A stretch of 64,000 nucleotides of DNA from positions 145,483 through 209,482 of the forward strand of contig VCJN01003490.1 in NCBI GenBank assembly GCA_006384855.1, written 5' to 3'. Within the stretch, counting starts at the first letter, position 1. Every line of letters begins with the position of its first letter. The position numbers and the translations under genes are program-made. Shown piece by piece: positions 42,003-51,636 of the stretch. Under the pieces are notes generated by a model that was not told the origin of the DNA, did no database searches, and was given only the letters and a program-made list of their open reading frames with translations. This DNA is from Tetraselmis striata (Eukaryota > Chlorophyta > Chlorodendrophyceae > Chlorodendrales > Chlorodendraceae).

Positions 42003-43664
42003 CGGCGTGGGGCGCCGCTCGTCGGAGCTGCAGGCGCCTTGCGAGGCCACCTTTCGGTGACCGCCGCAAGACGCACCCTTGCAGCTCAACGGCGGGATGA
42101 GCGCCCTGTGTCTGGACCTGACCCCCCCACCTTACAGACTTCATTTAGACCTTCCTCGGTGCGGCGCTTCTTACAGCTACAGCCGAGTGCGGCTCAACCA
42201 TCCGCACACCTGCACACGGCGGCTCAACCATCCGCCTTTCTTACAACCCCATCTCTGCGTTCGTCGGTTGTAACACTACGTGTTACAACCGGTTCGCAAC
42301 GACCAAGTTTCGCGCGTGTACGTTACGCACGGGACAGGCGCTACGAGCGCGAAGGGCGCGCGGGGCGGCCCTCTTACCTGAACCTAGCCCCGCAAACCCG
42401 TACTGGAGCTACTGCAAACCCGTCCAGCAACTACCGGCCAACCGCCGGGAACCTAACCGTTGCTGCCGAGTACTTTGCGAACAGTAGCCGTACCGGTGGA
42501 ACTCTGTCAGTAAAACGACGCACTTACGTAATCGACGAGCCCGCAGCTATCGCTCCATGGGCTGCGTCACTGCGATCTCGGCTGCAGGACGCGTTCGGCT
42601 CAGACGAGCTAGGACAGCGGACGCTGGACCTGCTCTCCAGCTCCCTCAGCGCGCAGACCCTCAAGAGCTACGCCGGCAGACTGTCTCAGTTCGCTGAGTT
42701 CTGCCACGACTCCGAGAACATCAGCCCGCTGGAAGCAACTACTGCTACTGTTGTTCGGTACGTTGCCTGGAACGGGGAGCGAGGGCACATCGCAGCTAAG
42801 TCGCTGCAACCCTACCTGTCTGCCATCAACACCTTCTTCGAGCTGCACAACCTCGTCCCGATCGCCAAGGACAGCCTACACCTCACTTCGGCAAGGCGTG
42901 GGTTAATGTTGCGGCAGCGCCGACTGGACGCTGCCCCTTTGCGTGTCCCTCTGCCCGCGGATGTAGCTTACCGCTTCGTCTCAAAGGCCGAGCTAATTGT
43001 GTCTGCTCCTTACCCAGAGTCCCACCTCGACTACCGAGCCCTCTTGGCCTCGGTTGTCAACTTCCTGTTCTTTGCCAGGGGCCTTACTGGCGTCTCCTGT
43101 CGAGCGCAAGATGTGCATGTCGACACCTACAACATCACCTTGCAGATCTACCGCGAGAAGGGTCGAGCTGGCCGTCGGGGACCCGACGACCTGCGCGTAC
43201 TTCTCCTTCCAGTGTCCGAGCACCCTCGAGTGGCACGACTCTTGCGCTACTTCATCGACAACGTCCAGTCTGTCCCCCTAGTTACTGTTGGCTTGGCTGC
43301 CTCCAACTTCTGGGCTGTCAATGTGGCTGAGCAGTCAAAACCTTGGACTGCGGCTACGATGTCAGACTGGTTGTCTACAGCGGTCAACCTAGTCAACGCT
43401 GCCCCTCCTGCTGGCACTTCCTGGACTTCACACAGTCTACGCAAGGGCGCAGCCTCTGCAGCGAACGCCATCGGAGCGCCACTGTCCCACATCCGCTACC
43501 AAGGCGGTTGGGCCACTAACTCCGATGTCGTTCTGGACTACATCGACCCCAACGTTCTTCCTTCTCCTGGCGCGTGGTTCTTCTTTGGACACATCGCCCC
43601 CCTCCGCCACTTCCAAGTCCAACAGGACTCCGCAGCGGTGGCCTTCCCAGTGCCTCCTTCATGA
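42003..43664 (+). CDS. Tyrosine recombinase of YR copy 1
   Basis: About 553 residues in the same frame as ORF1. The first about 180 are Ser/Thr/Pro/Arg-rich and poorly structured. Then comes a core-binding-type helical domain (LDLLSSSLSAQTLKSYAGRL, FAEFCHDSENISPLE, LSAINTFFELHNL). The catalytic domain ends with HSLRKGAASAANAIGA (H-x-x-R), then YQGGWATNSDVVLDY, with Trp at the second His position and the Tyr nucleophile in LDYIDP. The first catalytic Arg is probably in RGLTGVSCRAQDV. All C-terminal catalytic residues are present and there is no internal stop, so the enzyme may be active. It should act in the nucleus on circular or linear DNA intermediates. Confidence 0.88.
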   Translation, partial: RRGAPLVGAAGALRGHLSVTAARRTLAAQRRDERPVSGPDPPTLQTSFRPSSVRRFLQLQPSAAQPSAHLHTAAQPSAFLTTPSLRSSVVTLRVTTGSQRPSFARVRYARDRRYEREGRAGRPSYLNLAPQTRTGATANPSSNYRPTAGNLTVAAEYFANSSRTGGTLSVKRRTYVIDEPAAIAPWAASLRSRLQDAFGSDELGQRTLDLLSSSLSAQTLKSYAGRLSQFAEFCHDSENISPLEATTATVVRYVAWNGERGHIAAKSLQPYLSAINTFFELHNLVPIAKDSLHLTSARRGLMLRQRRLDAAPLRVPLPADVAYRFVSKAELIVSAPYPESHLDYRALLASVVNFLFFARGLTGVSCRAQDVHVDTYNITLQIYREKGRAGRRGPDDLRVLLLPVSEHPRVARLLRYFIDNVQSVPLVTVGLAASNFWAVNVAEQSKPWTAATMSDWLSTAVNLVNAAPPAGTSWTSHSLRKGAASAANAIGAPLSHIRYQGGWATNSDVVLDYIDPNVLPSPGAWFFFGHIAPLRHFQVQQDSAAVAFPVPPS

Positions 43665-43743
43665 CTTGGCGCTACCCCTTCTCCGTCAATCCACCGCTCT
43701 CTACGTTCGCTCAAGACTGGCAAAACCAGACTCAACTTTGAAA

Positions 43744-43929
43744 TGATCTAAACTAGTTTATGGGGTTTCCATCCTTGACCTAACCGCTTTTCAGCTACAA
43801 GTGCTGCGCAGTGGTACGGGAACTAGTAACTGTTGTTGCGCCCTTGTTGGGTGCAGCACGAGTAGACATAAAAGCAGCCAGAACAGCTGAGCCTGCCATC
43901 TTCCAGTTTTCGCTGCGTTCCACGCAGCG
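43744..43929 (+). repeat. Split direct repeat A2 of YR copy 1
   Basis: 186 bp matching A1. It is directly preceded by B1 (43719-43743) and followed after 94 bp by B2 (44024-44048). Confidence 0.9.
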
Positions 43930-44048
43930 CCCCCCCTGACTCCGTTTTCCCTCCACGCTTTTCGCTAAACCTTCCTGCCAATTTCGGCTCTTGACCGTGT
44001 AAAACAGCCTGCGCGACTTTTTTGGCAAAACTAGACTCAACTTTGAAA

Positions 44049-44538
44049 CTCATAATACGAGTATTGATTAAGCTAATTTAGAGGGCCTTGCTCATGCGCT
44101 TTTCTGTAAATGCTGTATGTAGTCGCTATACGGCGGGTACAAGAAGTAGGTGGTGACGCAGCAGAAACATCCGAAATGTCACTTTACACCGTATCTCATG
44201 ATATTCGCAAAAAGATCGTAAGAAGTTCGTAATTCGGTCTTGCCGCGGAGATTATTTAGTACTCGTACCAGACTACCAGTAGCTCCGCCCGCGCGCTATG
44301 GCAGCTGCACCACGCGCACGGGTACAACCATCATTCGGCGCAGAAATGGTGTAACGCTTCGAGCTCGGAGCGACCTCAACAGACACGCGAGATGCATCAA
44401 TATCACATTCAGCACAGCGCCACCGAGCCCAGATTGAGAACTTTAAAAGTCTCCACCATCCAGTTCAGACACGAGCCTATCCTATCCGGCGCGTTGCGCT
44501 AGCGTGACGACACTTTGTTGGCCTGAGCTCCCGTGTGA
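44049..44538. other. Intergenic; probable promoter of the second esterase gene
   Basis: No repeat or coding frame can be supported. Confidence 0.4.
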
Positions 44539-45846
44539 ATGGCCGACATGGCCAACTGCAACCTCCAGAACGGCGCATGCCGTGCCGACGGCGCTGCTGG
44601 ACGTCGAACAAGCGCCACTTTGCTTATCCTGGCGGTTGCCCTTTCCCTGTGGAGAGACATTGGCGCGCTTCCAGCGCAGGGGCGTCTATGCCATGAAGGA
44701 CGCGAACACAGCTGGCGAGGTATGCGCGGTGAGATCGTCCCGTACAAGCGCGCCGACCCCGTCGACGGCAGGTTTCCGAAGCTGTTTGCATATTCCAAGG
44801 GCGAGCACTGCGACGCGCAGCCAGAGCTACGGTTCGACAGCGACGACTGCAAGCTCGCGGACTTCGATCCGTTGATGCTGATATCGCGCCTGCGTGGGAG
44901 GCGCCTCGTGTTGTGGGGCGACTCTGTCAGCCGGCAGATGTTCGAGTACATGCGCGCGCGGATAGACGCTTTTGCCGAGGCCGCCGCCCGCCCGCCGTTG
45001 CCAAGCCCTTACGACTACACAGCGCCAAGGGGCTGCCGCTTCGAGAAGACGAAAGTGCAATTTGCCTTCAACATCGCTCGAAAGGGCATGTCAGTAACGC
45101 GCAGCGGGCGGCAGAGCTTCCGGACGTTGTCGCGCTCGTGCTACTCCCGGCGGGAATCCATCGACCGCCACTGCTTCTCCTACCCCGCTCACGCCTTCAA
45201 GCTGTGCTACGTATCGGCGAGGGACCACGTCATTGACGGGCACAATGTTGCCATCTTTCAGACAATTAGTGCCTCCGATATCGTGCTGGCTAACATCGGT
45301 CTCCACCGCAACGATGCCTCGCGCCTGCGGATGGCCCTCAAGCGCTTTGTCCTTCAGTTAGCCATATTCAAGCACCAGCGAATGCCGCTGCCTCGCCTGC
45401 TGTGGCGCACCACCAGCGCCCAGCATTTCCACAACGAGAAGGGGGGTCATTGGCCGTCCGATCCTCAGCGCGCGGCTGCTCTACAGGACGTGCGCGCGTA
45501 CCCAGGAGGCTACAAATGCCAGGCGCGCCCATACGCCGAAATGCGTGCCCATAACTGGCGCAACGAGGTGGCAGAGGAGCTGCTCCGCCCGCTCAAGATC
45601 CCGGTGCTTGATGTCTGGAACCTCACCGCGCTCCATCCAACCGGCCATCCGCAGCTGCTGCATGACATGACCAAGGCAGATTGCACGCATTGGTGCGCCA
45701 ACCCCGGCGGCCTGCTGGAGGTCTGGGTGCAGCTGCTACAGGACCTGCTCTTCACGCTCCTGCGCAGCCCTCTTGAGGCCAGCCCCGAACTCATTGTGCC
45801 CCCGAGACTGCTGGGCCAATCAGTGGCCTCCCGTCACGACCAGTAA
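44539..45846 (+). CDS. TBL/PC-esterase-like protein, intronless (paralogue 2)
   Basis: 435 residues. A hydrophobic N-terminal segment (SATLLILAVALSLWRDIGAL) serves as signal anchor or signal peptide. Block I is RGRRLVLWGDSVSRQMFEYM, with the Gly-Asp-Ser nucleophile motif. A central SDIVLANIGLHRNDASRL and WRTTSAQHFHNEKGGHWP follow, then TKADCTHWCANPGGLLEVW with the Asp-x-x-His pair. All residues expected of an active GDSL-like acyltransferase or esterase are present. It aligns along its length with the product at 29469-31096, which has an intron in the C-terminal third. The likely role is acetylation or deacetylation of a surface or wall glycan in the Golgi or outside the cell. An upstream in-frame Met (two residues in a row, MADMAN) leaves the exact start open. 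Confidence 0.87.
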   Translation: MADMANCNLQNGACRADGAAGRRTSATLLILAVALSLWRDIGALPAQGRLCHEGREHSWRGMRGEIVPYKRADPVDGRFPKLFAYSKGEHCDAQPELRFDSDDCKLADFDPLMLISRLRGRRLVLWGDSVSRQMFEYMRARIDAFAEAAARPPLPSPYDYTAPRGCRFEKTKVQFAFNIARKGMSVTRSGRQSFRTLSRSCYSRRESIDRHCFSYPAHAFKLCYVSARDHVIDGHNVAIFQTISASDIVLANIGLHRNDASRLRMALKRFVLQLAIFKHQRMPLPRLLWRTTSAQHFHNEKGGHWPSDPQRAAALQDVRAYPGGYKCQARPYAEMRAHNWRNEVAEELLRPLKIPVLDVWNLTALHPTGHPQLLHDMTKADCTHWCANPGGLLEVWVQLLQDLLFTLLRSPLEASPELIVPPRLLGQSVASRHDQ

Positions 45847-46121
45847 TTTGTCACCTGGATGCCTCCTCGATCCATCCATGGCCCAGCCATGCCCTATGCA
45901 GATTGTCAATCTCCCTTCCCCTCTCAGTTCCATGTACACATTGTCTACCCTGTACATTCTGTACATACTTTCAAGAGGCACTGCTGTGTCCAGCCTGAAC
46001 AATCAATTAAGTTTGCTTAAACACAGCAACCGTGAAAAAAGTACCCGGTTTCGCTGTCAAGCCCGCGGTGTGCACACAGCCAAAGCTCCCACACTTGTAA
46101 TGAATGCCGTAATGCATGCCA

Positions 46122-47600
46122 TCATGTGTAGCGCACCAACTTGTGCACAAACACCAGCGATTTGCGTTTGGGTGCTCTTAGCACCGTATCGCCCTGCACA
46201 CACACCGCCCACAGCCAAATACTGAGCATATCCATATCAGGTGTACGAGTGACGCAGGTGCAGACTCGGGGTCGTGCCGGCGGGGGATACCTCGCTGACA
46301 CCAGTGGCATGGTGCAGGTTGCTGCATAGGTCGGTAATGTTATCCTGCCTCTGACTGGGTATACTGTGCAGCAGCCGGGTGTATGCCTCTCCTCGCATGA
46401 GCAACAGTCCACGCGGCTGCAGCAGCACCTGTGGAGATGGGGAAACCAACAAAGAGAGGAGGTTTCAACTAATTGTGAATTTGCCATCAACCGCTATAAT
46501 TGCCCAGAAAGATCTTGTGAAATAGCTGACTAACATGCAGGGCAAGAGATTCCCGCTGCAAGCTATCCTGACACCCATCCGCCAGCTTTGCCCAGCTCTG
46601 ATGGACAGAACGGGTCATGAACGTTAAGGAAGAGCCCGGGGGAAGAAGGGGGGGGGGGGGGCACCTGTGCTGCAGCGCTTCCTACCGCAGATGGCTCCCC
46701 TATCTCTTGCTCGCCACTCACCTGCAATATGAGAAGGTAGTATGTCAGCCCCTTCCCTTGCTTTGTGCCTATTGGTGCGTGTGTGTGTGTGTGTGTGTGT
46801 GTGTTTTGGGGGGGTGGGGGGGGGGGGGGGGCACTTGGTGGAAGTCCATCAGTGCGGGTCCCTCCAACGTGATGGTGGCCACGCACGGGGCGTACAGTGC
46901 TCCGTCTTGGTGCGGCGGGATGCCCCCTCCCAGCAGGTACTCGTTCACCAGACAGTGGTTGGGCGCATGGGCAGGCGTGTACACGTCCCACGCCACCATG
47001 CGCTCCACGAGGCCCTGGATGCATGCCGGCAGCGCCTGCAAGCCGCGCCGATCCAATTAGGGTCGCAGCCTCCAGGGCGTGAAAAACGCTTGCGGGTATG
47101 AGTGTGGTGGATGGGTTGGAGGCGGACCTCCCTGACCGCAAGCTCCCCTGGGCGGCCGCCCCAGTTGAGCATGCGGCGCTCCCCAGCCTCCACCCACCGT
47201 CCCGTGGGCTCCGCATCTATAAAGCGCACCAGCGCGGCCTCCTCCTCTGGGCTAATGAACTCCGGGACATAGAACAGCCCCTTCGCAAGCGGGTGAAGGG
47301 AGGGGAGGCACCAGGGGAGTGTGACAACTTTCGAAGACAGCCTACTGCATGCAGCCTCCGGAGGGGTGGCAAACAAGCACAAGCAACTACCTCTGCTGTG
47401 TCGCGGGCTACTGCGAACTGGTTTAGCTTGCCAGCTTCCGAGGGCTCTCGCAAGCTGGAGGCCGCGCTGACCGCCTCCAGCGCAGCCGCCGCTGCTGCTT
47501 CCAGCACCGAGGACGCCAGTGGCGGCGCAGCGCCACCGGCAGCAACAGCCCGCCGCTGGCGCTCCTCCTGCATCACGCTCTTGAAGTTTATGGCTACCAT
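46122..47600 (-). CDS. ALKBH6: ALKBH6-like Fe(II)/2-oxoglutarate dioxygenase, six exons
   Basis: Minus-strand exons 47600-47391, 47280-47128, 47035-46835, 46721-46665, 46428-46291 and 46193-46122, all phase 0, give about 276 residues. Characteristic segments are GLFYVPEFISPEEEAALVRF, RMLNWGGRPGE, NHCLVNEYLLGGGIPPHQDG (HxD of the metal site), LYAPCVATITLEG and LLQPRGLLLMRGEAYTRLLH (distal His). The last exon supplies the PKRKSLVFVHKLVRYT segment where the 2-oxoglutarate-binding Arg is expected. ALKBH6 family proteins are AlkB-type demethylases or nucleic-acid-binding proteins. The 57-bp fourth exon replaces a variable Pro-rich loop of the family. The first exon encodes an N-terminal extension (MVAINFKSVMQEERQRR) not usual in the family. 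An alternative Met at 47687 adds 29 residues. Introns include poly-G and GT runs. Confidence 0.88.
46785..46832. repeat. (GT)n plus poly-G run in an ALKBH6 intron
   Basis: GT microsatellite followed by G tracts within the intron between exons 3 and 4, close to the donor site. Confidence 0.85.
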
Positions 47601-47689
47601 GGTCGGCTTGTCGATGTACAGCTGCCCCCGCTGCGTACCCGGCGCGCGCTGCAAGGCCCCGCTTTCTCCTTCGACCCCTTGAGTCACAG

Positions 47690-48278
47690 GCGACGGCGCG
47701 AACGCCTCCCCTCCCCCCCCCCCCCCCCCCCCAGCGGCCGTAACACGGACAAGCGTGTTTCCCAGCGGCGGCGGCAGCCCGTGCCAACACCCCTCGAGAC
47801 GTGCTCGCTTGCGGACGGCACGCGCCTGGGGTCGGCGGATCTGAAGCTCTAGGATATTTTAGCGCGCTGCCTGACTGTTGGTCTGGGGGCTAGGAGTTAC
47901 AATACTGCTGCTGTAATCGCCTGCTGCTCCGCCGCTGACCGACCGCCGCCCCGATGACGGCGCGCCTGGTGATCATTTGCGGAACGACGCCTTGCCTGCT
48001 ACCCGTACCGGCCGGGTACTGATGGTCGTAGCGACTACGTGTGCGGGTGGAGCGGCGCGCACAGCGCCACGCCCGCGACTATTCGACTGTTTCAAATTGT
48101 ACGAGTATTATCCCTGAACTCGTCGTCCCGGCCCGGGCCGGGAGCGGGAAAAATCATCCCTCTGTGCACTGCACCCGCGAAACTCGTACCAACAAGTAGC
48201 TGACAACGACGTCTTTCTGCACGATTATATACCGATAATATGACGTGTAATATACGATACACGGTACGTATGGCACTA
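47690..48278. other. ALKBH6 upstream region, no gene seen
   Basis: Contains a poly-C run (about 47706-47732). It may serve as promoter for ALKBH6 on the minus strand. Confidence 0.4.
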
Positions 48279-48292
48279 AGATAGAATAAATG

Positions 48293-48353
48293 AGCTAGCA
48301 GCAGAAGGCGATATCGGAAATCACCTTAAAAAAGGACATTCAGAAAGGTCCTC
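48293..48353 (-). mobile_element. LINE-A tail copy (61 bp)
   Basis: The minus strand matches the LINE-A 3' end (GTGATTTCCGATATCGCCTT, GCTGCTAGCTCAT). It is flanked by a perfect 14-bp duplication AGATAGAATAAATG (48279-48292 and 48354-48367). Nearly the whole LINE is missing at the 5' side. Confidence 0.8.
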
Positions 48354-48463
48354 AGATAGAATAAATGCTTATTATTTGCGGCAGACGATCTCGAGTAGCA
48401 GTGATTACTTTTTGGTTACAGGGATGCTGCGGCATCACATCCTCATGTTATTTAGCAGCGACT

Positions 48464-48542
48464 GATTGCCTTTCTGACTGCTTTTTATTATATTTTCGTG
48501 ATTTCCGATATCGCCTTCTACGGCTGCTAGTTCATGTAATTA
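48464..48542 (+). mobile_element. LINE-A tail copy (79 bp)
   Basis: A plus-strand match to the LINE-A 3' end, ending GCTGCTAGTTCATGTAATTA. The flanks ATTTAGCAGCGACT (48450-48463) and ATTTAGCGACT (48543-48553) look like a target-site duplication with a 3-bp change. Confidence 0.65.
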
Positions 48543-48953
48543 ATTTAGCGACTAGACGATGTTATTTACATGTTTTTATGTCGTAGTCGAATTGCAGAAT
48601 CATAACGACATAAAGACGACTATCTCCGGAAAATGGCCCCGCCCGGCACGCCCACGACGCGCGACGGCGGCCGGCGGCCGGCGGACGTCCCCCGCAGCCG
48701 CCGTCGCCGCCGTCGCCGCCGTCGCCGACACTGGGGAGTGCACTCTTTACCTGCTTCCTCCTCGGCGTAGTGCGAGGGGCGCCGTGTCCACCGACGTTTT
48801 CGAACGCACCCGAGCTCTAGACCCACTCAACGTTCTTTAGCGGTGCTAACACCTTGTTGAGGAGGACTTCTCGGCGTCGTCTTCCGGCCAACTTGGCACA
48901 CAGCAGGTGGAGGAACGTCGGCCGAGAGCGCTGTACGTCTCCCGGACGAAGCC

Positions 48954-51636
48954 ATGGCTTCCTGGGCGGCTATCGCGAGCAAGGACGCCGAGGCGTCGCC
49001 AATTCAGACTATCAACTGGAAAGAGGATAAGCCGGCGACGGCGGTGGTGGATGCAAACGCGATTATCAGTGGCTTGCGCCTCCCCGGCGGCGTTCAGCGC
49101 GCGGTGACCATTCAGGTCCGGAGCGCCCCCACACTACCCCCCCCCCCCCCCTCCGCGTGCGCTTTTTTACTTTCTCTCGTCTGTAAAACGGCGATAGGTC
49201 TTCTAGAGAGTGTGGCAATGCGTAGCTTTCCATGTCGTGAAGGGGGAAGGTTGCGTGGAAGGAGGTGGAGGGCGGGGGGCGGCAAAAGGTCAGACGCACT
49301 CCCTTGTGGAAGAGGACAAGTAGGAAGGTGGGACCGTTCAGGGATGGACTACGCAGCCATAGGCATTGCATGGCGCCTTGTGTGCTATCGCAGGGGCGGG
49401 TGTTGCGTGGTTAGCTTAAGCTGTACAGGCAATGTCTACAAACACTGTGGAACTGCATGCGTGTATTTAAAACAATGTGGGCGTGTCGCATTAGGATGTG
49501 ATGGGCGAGATCCGGGACAAGAAGTCCCGCGAGTGGCTACAGCGCCTGCCTTACAAGCTGGAAATCATGGATCCAAGCGAGGATTCGATCAAAGCAGGTG
49601 ATCCCATGCCTAGGGTGACACATGCATGCGCCCGGCAACCCTGACCGATGCTGCACCTCCGCTGTCAGCGACGTTGTGGCCTCAGGGATGCTGACGCCGC
49701 GGCCCTTGCTTGCAGTGACCGCCTTTGCACGGATGACGGGTGACCTGCGCAACCTATCCAAGCCGGACATCCACCTCCTGGCTCTTGCTCACGATCTGGA
49801 GACGCGGGTCTATGGGGATGGACACCTTCGGAAGGAACCCCAAAAGGTGATCAGGCAGGCTTCAGGCTAAGCCCCCCCCTCTCCGCCCACCCACCCAACC
49901 TACCCTTAATTTCCATATAAAGGCACCTGTTTCTTGATCAGAGTATTTTGTTCATTGGCAGGCACGCATTGTGCCGAAGAATCGCAGCCGCGCCAAGCCA
50001 CTGCCTGGGTGGGGCGCTGAGGGAGGAGACTGGGCTGAGCTGGATGAACTGGAGGGACTGAGCAGTGAGACGGCGGCAGTAAGCAAGGTTGCCGCCGAGC
50101 TGACTGAGCTGAGGGTGGCAGATGAAGATTGCGCAATTACAGGAGCCGATGGTGAGACCTGAGCAGTTGCTAATGTTGCTGTGACTATGACAAGCCACAC
50201 AACTGTCCGGGGCACTTGGGCGGCTCGGCTGACTGCGTGGCATGCATTGCCTCGTGTCAGGGGAGCAGCATGGGGCCAGTGCTGGGATGGGCAATGCAGA
50301 GGGCGACAACTGCCTGGGTGAGGAGGATGACAGTGGCTGGGAAGTCGCAACTAAGACCAACACAGCCCGCCGGCACAAGGTGCAGAAGGAGGCAAAGCGA
50401 GCACAGAGGGACGAGATCATGCAGGTGAGTTCCCCCCGTCCCCCCCCTCTCTCGTCCTTCCCGTTTGACGCCCCCCGCCCACCCGCGCAGACAGAACTGG
50501 CATCCCCTTGACTGATTGCAAGTGCATCTTTAAGCGTGACTCTTTCTTTCTGTGTCAGATGACCCAACCAGCACATGAGGATGGGAAGGAGGAGGAGGAG
50601 GAGGAGGAGGAGGGGGAGGAGGAGGCAGAGGGTGAGGGCGACGAGGATGAGGACTCAGATGAAGGCGAGAGCGAGGATGGCACGGACGACGCTCCGCTGG
50701 AAGAGTCATGCATCTCAAGTATCACCGCTGATTTTGCAATGCAAAACGTGCTGCTCCAGATGGGGCTACGGCTCGTCACGCCCGATGGCCGCCGCATTCG
50801 TGAAGTCAACTGCTGGGTCCTGCGTTGCAGTGCATGCAGGGCTACCACCCGCGAGGTACACCATGGCACCGCCCCACCACTCCAATCACTCGGCAATCGT
50901 CTTGCGTTTATTAGCTGCACGCAAGTGTTACGATTGAGCTGGATGGCTGTACTTGTACCAATCTTACCCTAGCCGCACCGCCTTCCGTTTTTACTTGGGG
51001 CACTACCAGAGTCGTTGAAGCCAGTCCTCAGCAACCCTGACTCCTGTTGCGGCTGATTGTGTGTGTGTGTGTGTGCTCCCAACGTCGCAAAGATGCAAAA
51101 GCTGTTTTGCCCACAGTGCGGCAACGCAACCATGGATAAGGTTGAACTCACCATCGGGCCGGATGGCCAAGAGCAGTACGGCGTCCGCAAGAAGCACAAC
51201 CTCCGCGGCACACGCTACTCCCTCCCCAAGCCCAAGGGCGGCAAGAAGTCAGTTGACCCGGTTCTGCGCGAGGATGTCATGATGGCCAAGATGTCGCGCC
51301 GCCGGCCTAAGAAAGCTGCCGCGACCGAGGACCACGGCTGGATGACAGAGTTTGGCGGCCCTCAGCAGCAGCACGGCTCGGTGGCTTTGCAGCAGGTAAG
51401 CTGCAGAGGACGTGCAGGGGATATCTGCCTGATGCCGGGGTGCATGGGCACTGCTGTGTATGGTATTCTGCGGTCGTGCAGTCTGCTGAGTCTACGGCAC
51501 TCGACGGCATGTGCGTTGGCGGCTGACTGAACACCGGGGCCTGCCAATGGCGTAGGGGCTGGCTCCTCTGATCAACAGCTGGAAGAACAACCCCAATGAG
51601 CGCGCCCACCGTGGTTCCAACCGCAGGCGCAAGTAA
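48954..51636 (+). CDS. NOB1: NOB1, PIN-domain endonuclease for 18S rRNA maturation, eight exons
   Basis: Exons 48954-49115, 49495-49597, 49716-49846, 49962-50151, 50261-50424, 50559-50855, 51093-51395 and 51556-51636 join in phase at GT-AG borders and give 476 residues. The PIN domain is in exons 1-3: AVVDANAIISGL with the first catalytic Asp, EIRDKKSREWLQRLPYKLEI, then FARMTGDLRNLSKPDIHLLA with further acidic residues. An acidic low-complexity linker (poly-Glu/Asp) is in exon 6. The zinc ribbon is CWVLRCSACRATT plus KLFCPQCGNATMDKVEL, joined across an intron (four Cys). The C-terminal segment has HNLRGTRYSLPKPKGGKK and ends basic. NOB1 cleaves the 3' end of 18S pre-rRNA in late cytoplasmic 40S particles. 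All expected parts are present, so the gene should be functional. Confidence 0.95.

Larger units (their letters stand above)
40845..44048 (+). mobile_element. Intact tyrosine-recombinase element with split direct repeats (YR copy 1, 3.2 kb)
   Basis: Order: A1 repeat (40845-41034), ORF1, a single UGA, recombinase ORF2, B1 (43719-43743), A2 (43744-43929), about 94 bp of unique sequence, B2 (44024-44048). A1 and A2 are about 186-bp direct repeats starting TGATCTAAACTAGTTTATGG; B1 and B2 are 25-bp direct repeats ending AACTTTGAAA. This A1-ORFs-B1-A2-B2 layout is that of Ngaro/DIRS-group retrotransposons, yet there is no reverse transcriptase or RNase H. The element also differs from Cryptons, which lack such repeats. 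No target-site duplication is evident, as expected for recombinase-mediated insertion. Confidence 0.88.

Noticed and set aside
40845-44048. Classic Crypton DNA transposon
   Set aside because: The split direct repeats and gag-like ORF1 do not fit, although the recombinase-only coding content does; kept as a finding.
48290-48540. A 250-bp MITE with 35-bp terminal inverted repeats
   Set aside because: Each arm is a separate LINE-A 3' tail with its own target-site duplication, so the inverted-repeat appearance is coincidental.
50530-50718. Pro/His-rich minus-strand ORF
   Set aside because: Antisense of the acidic linker of NOB1.
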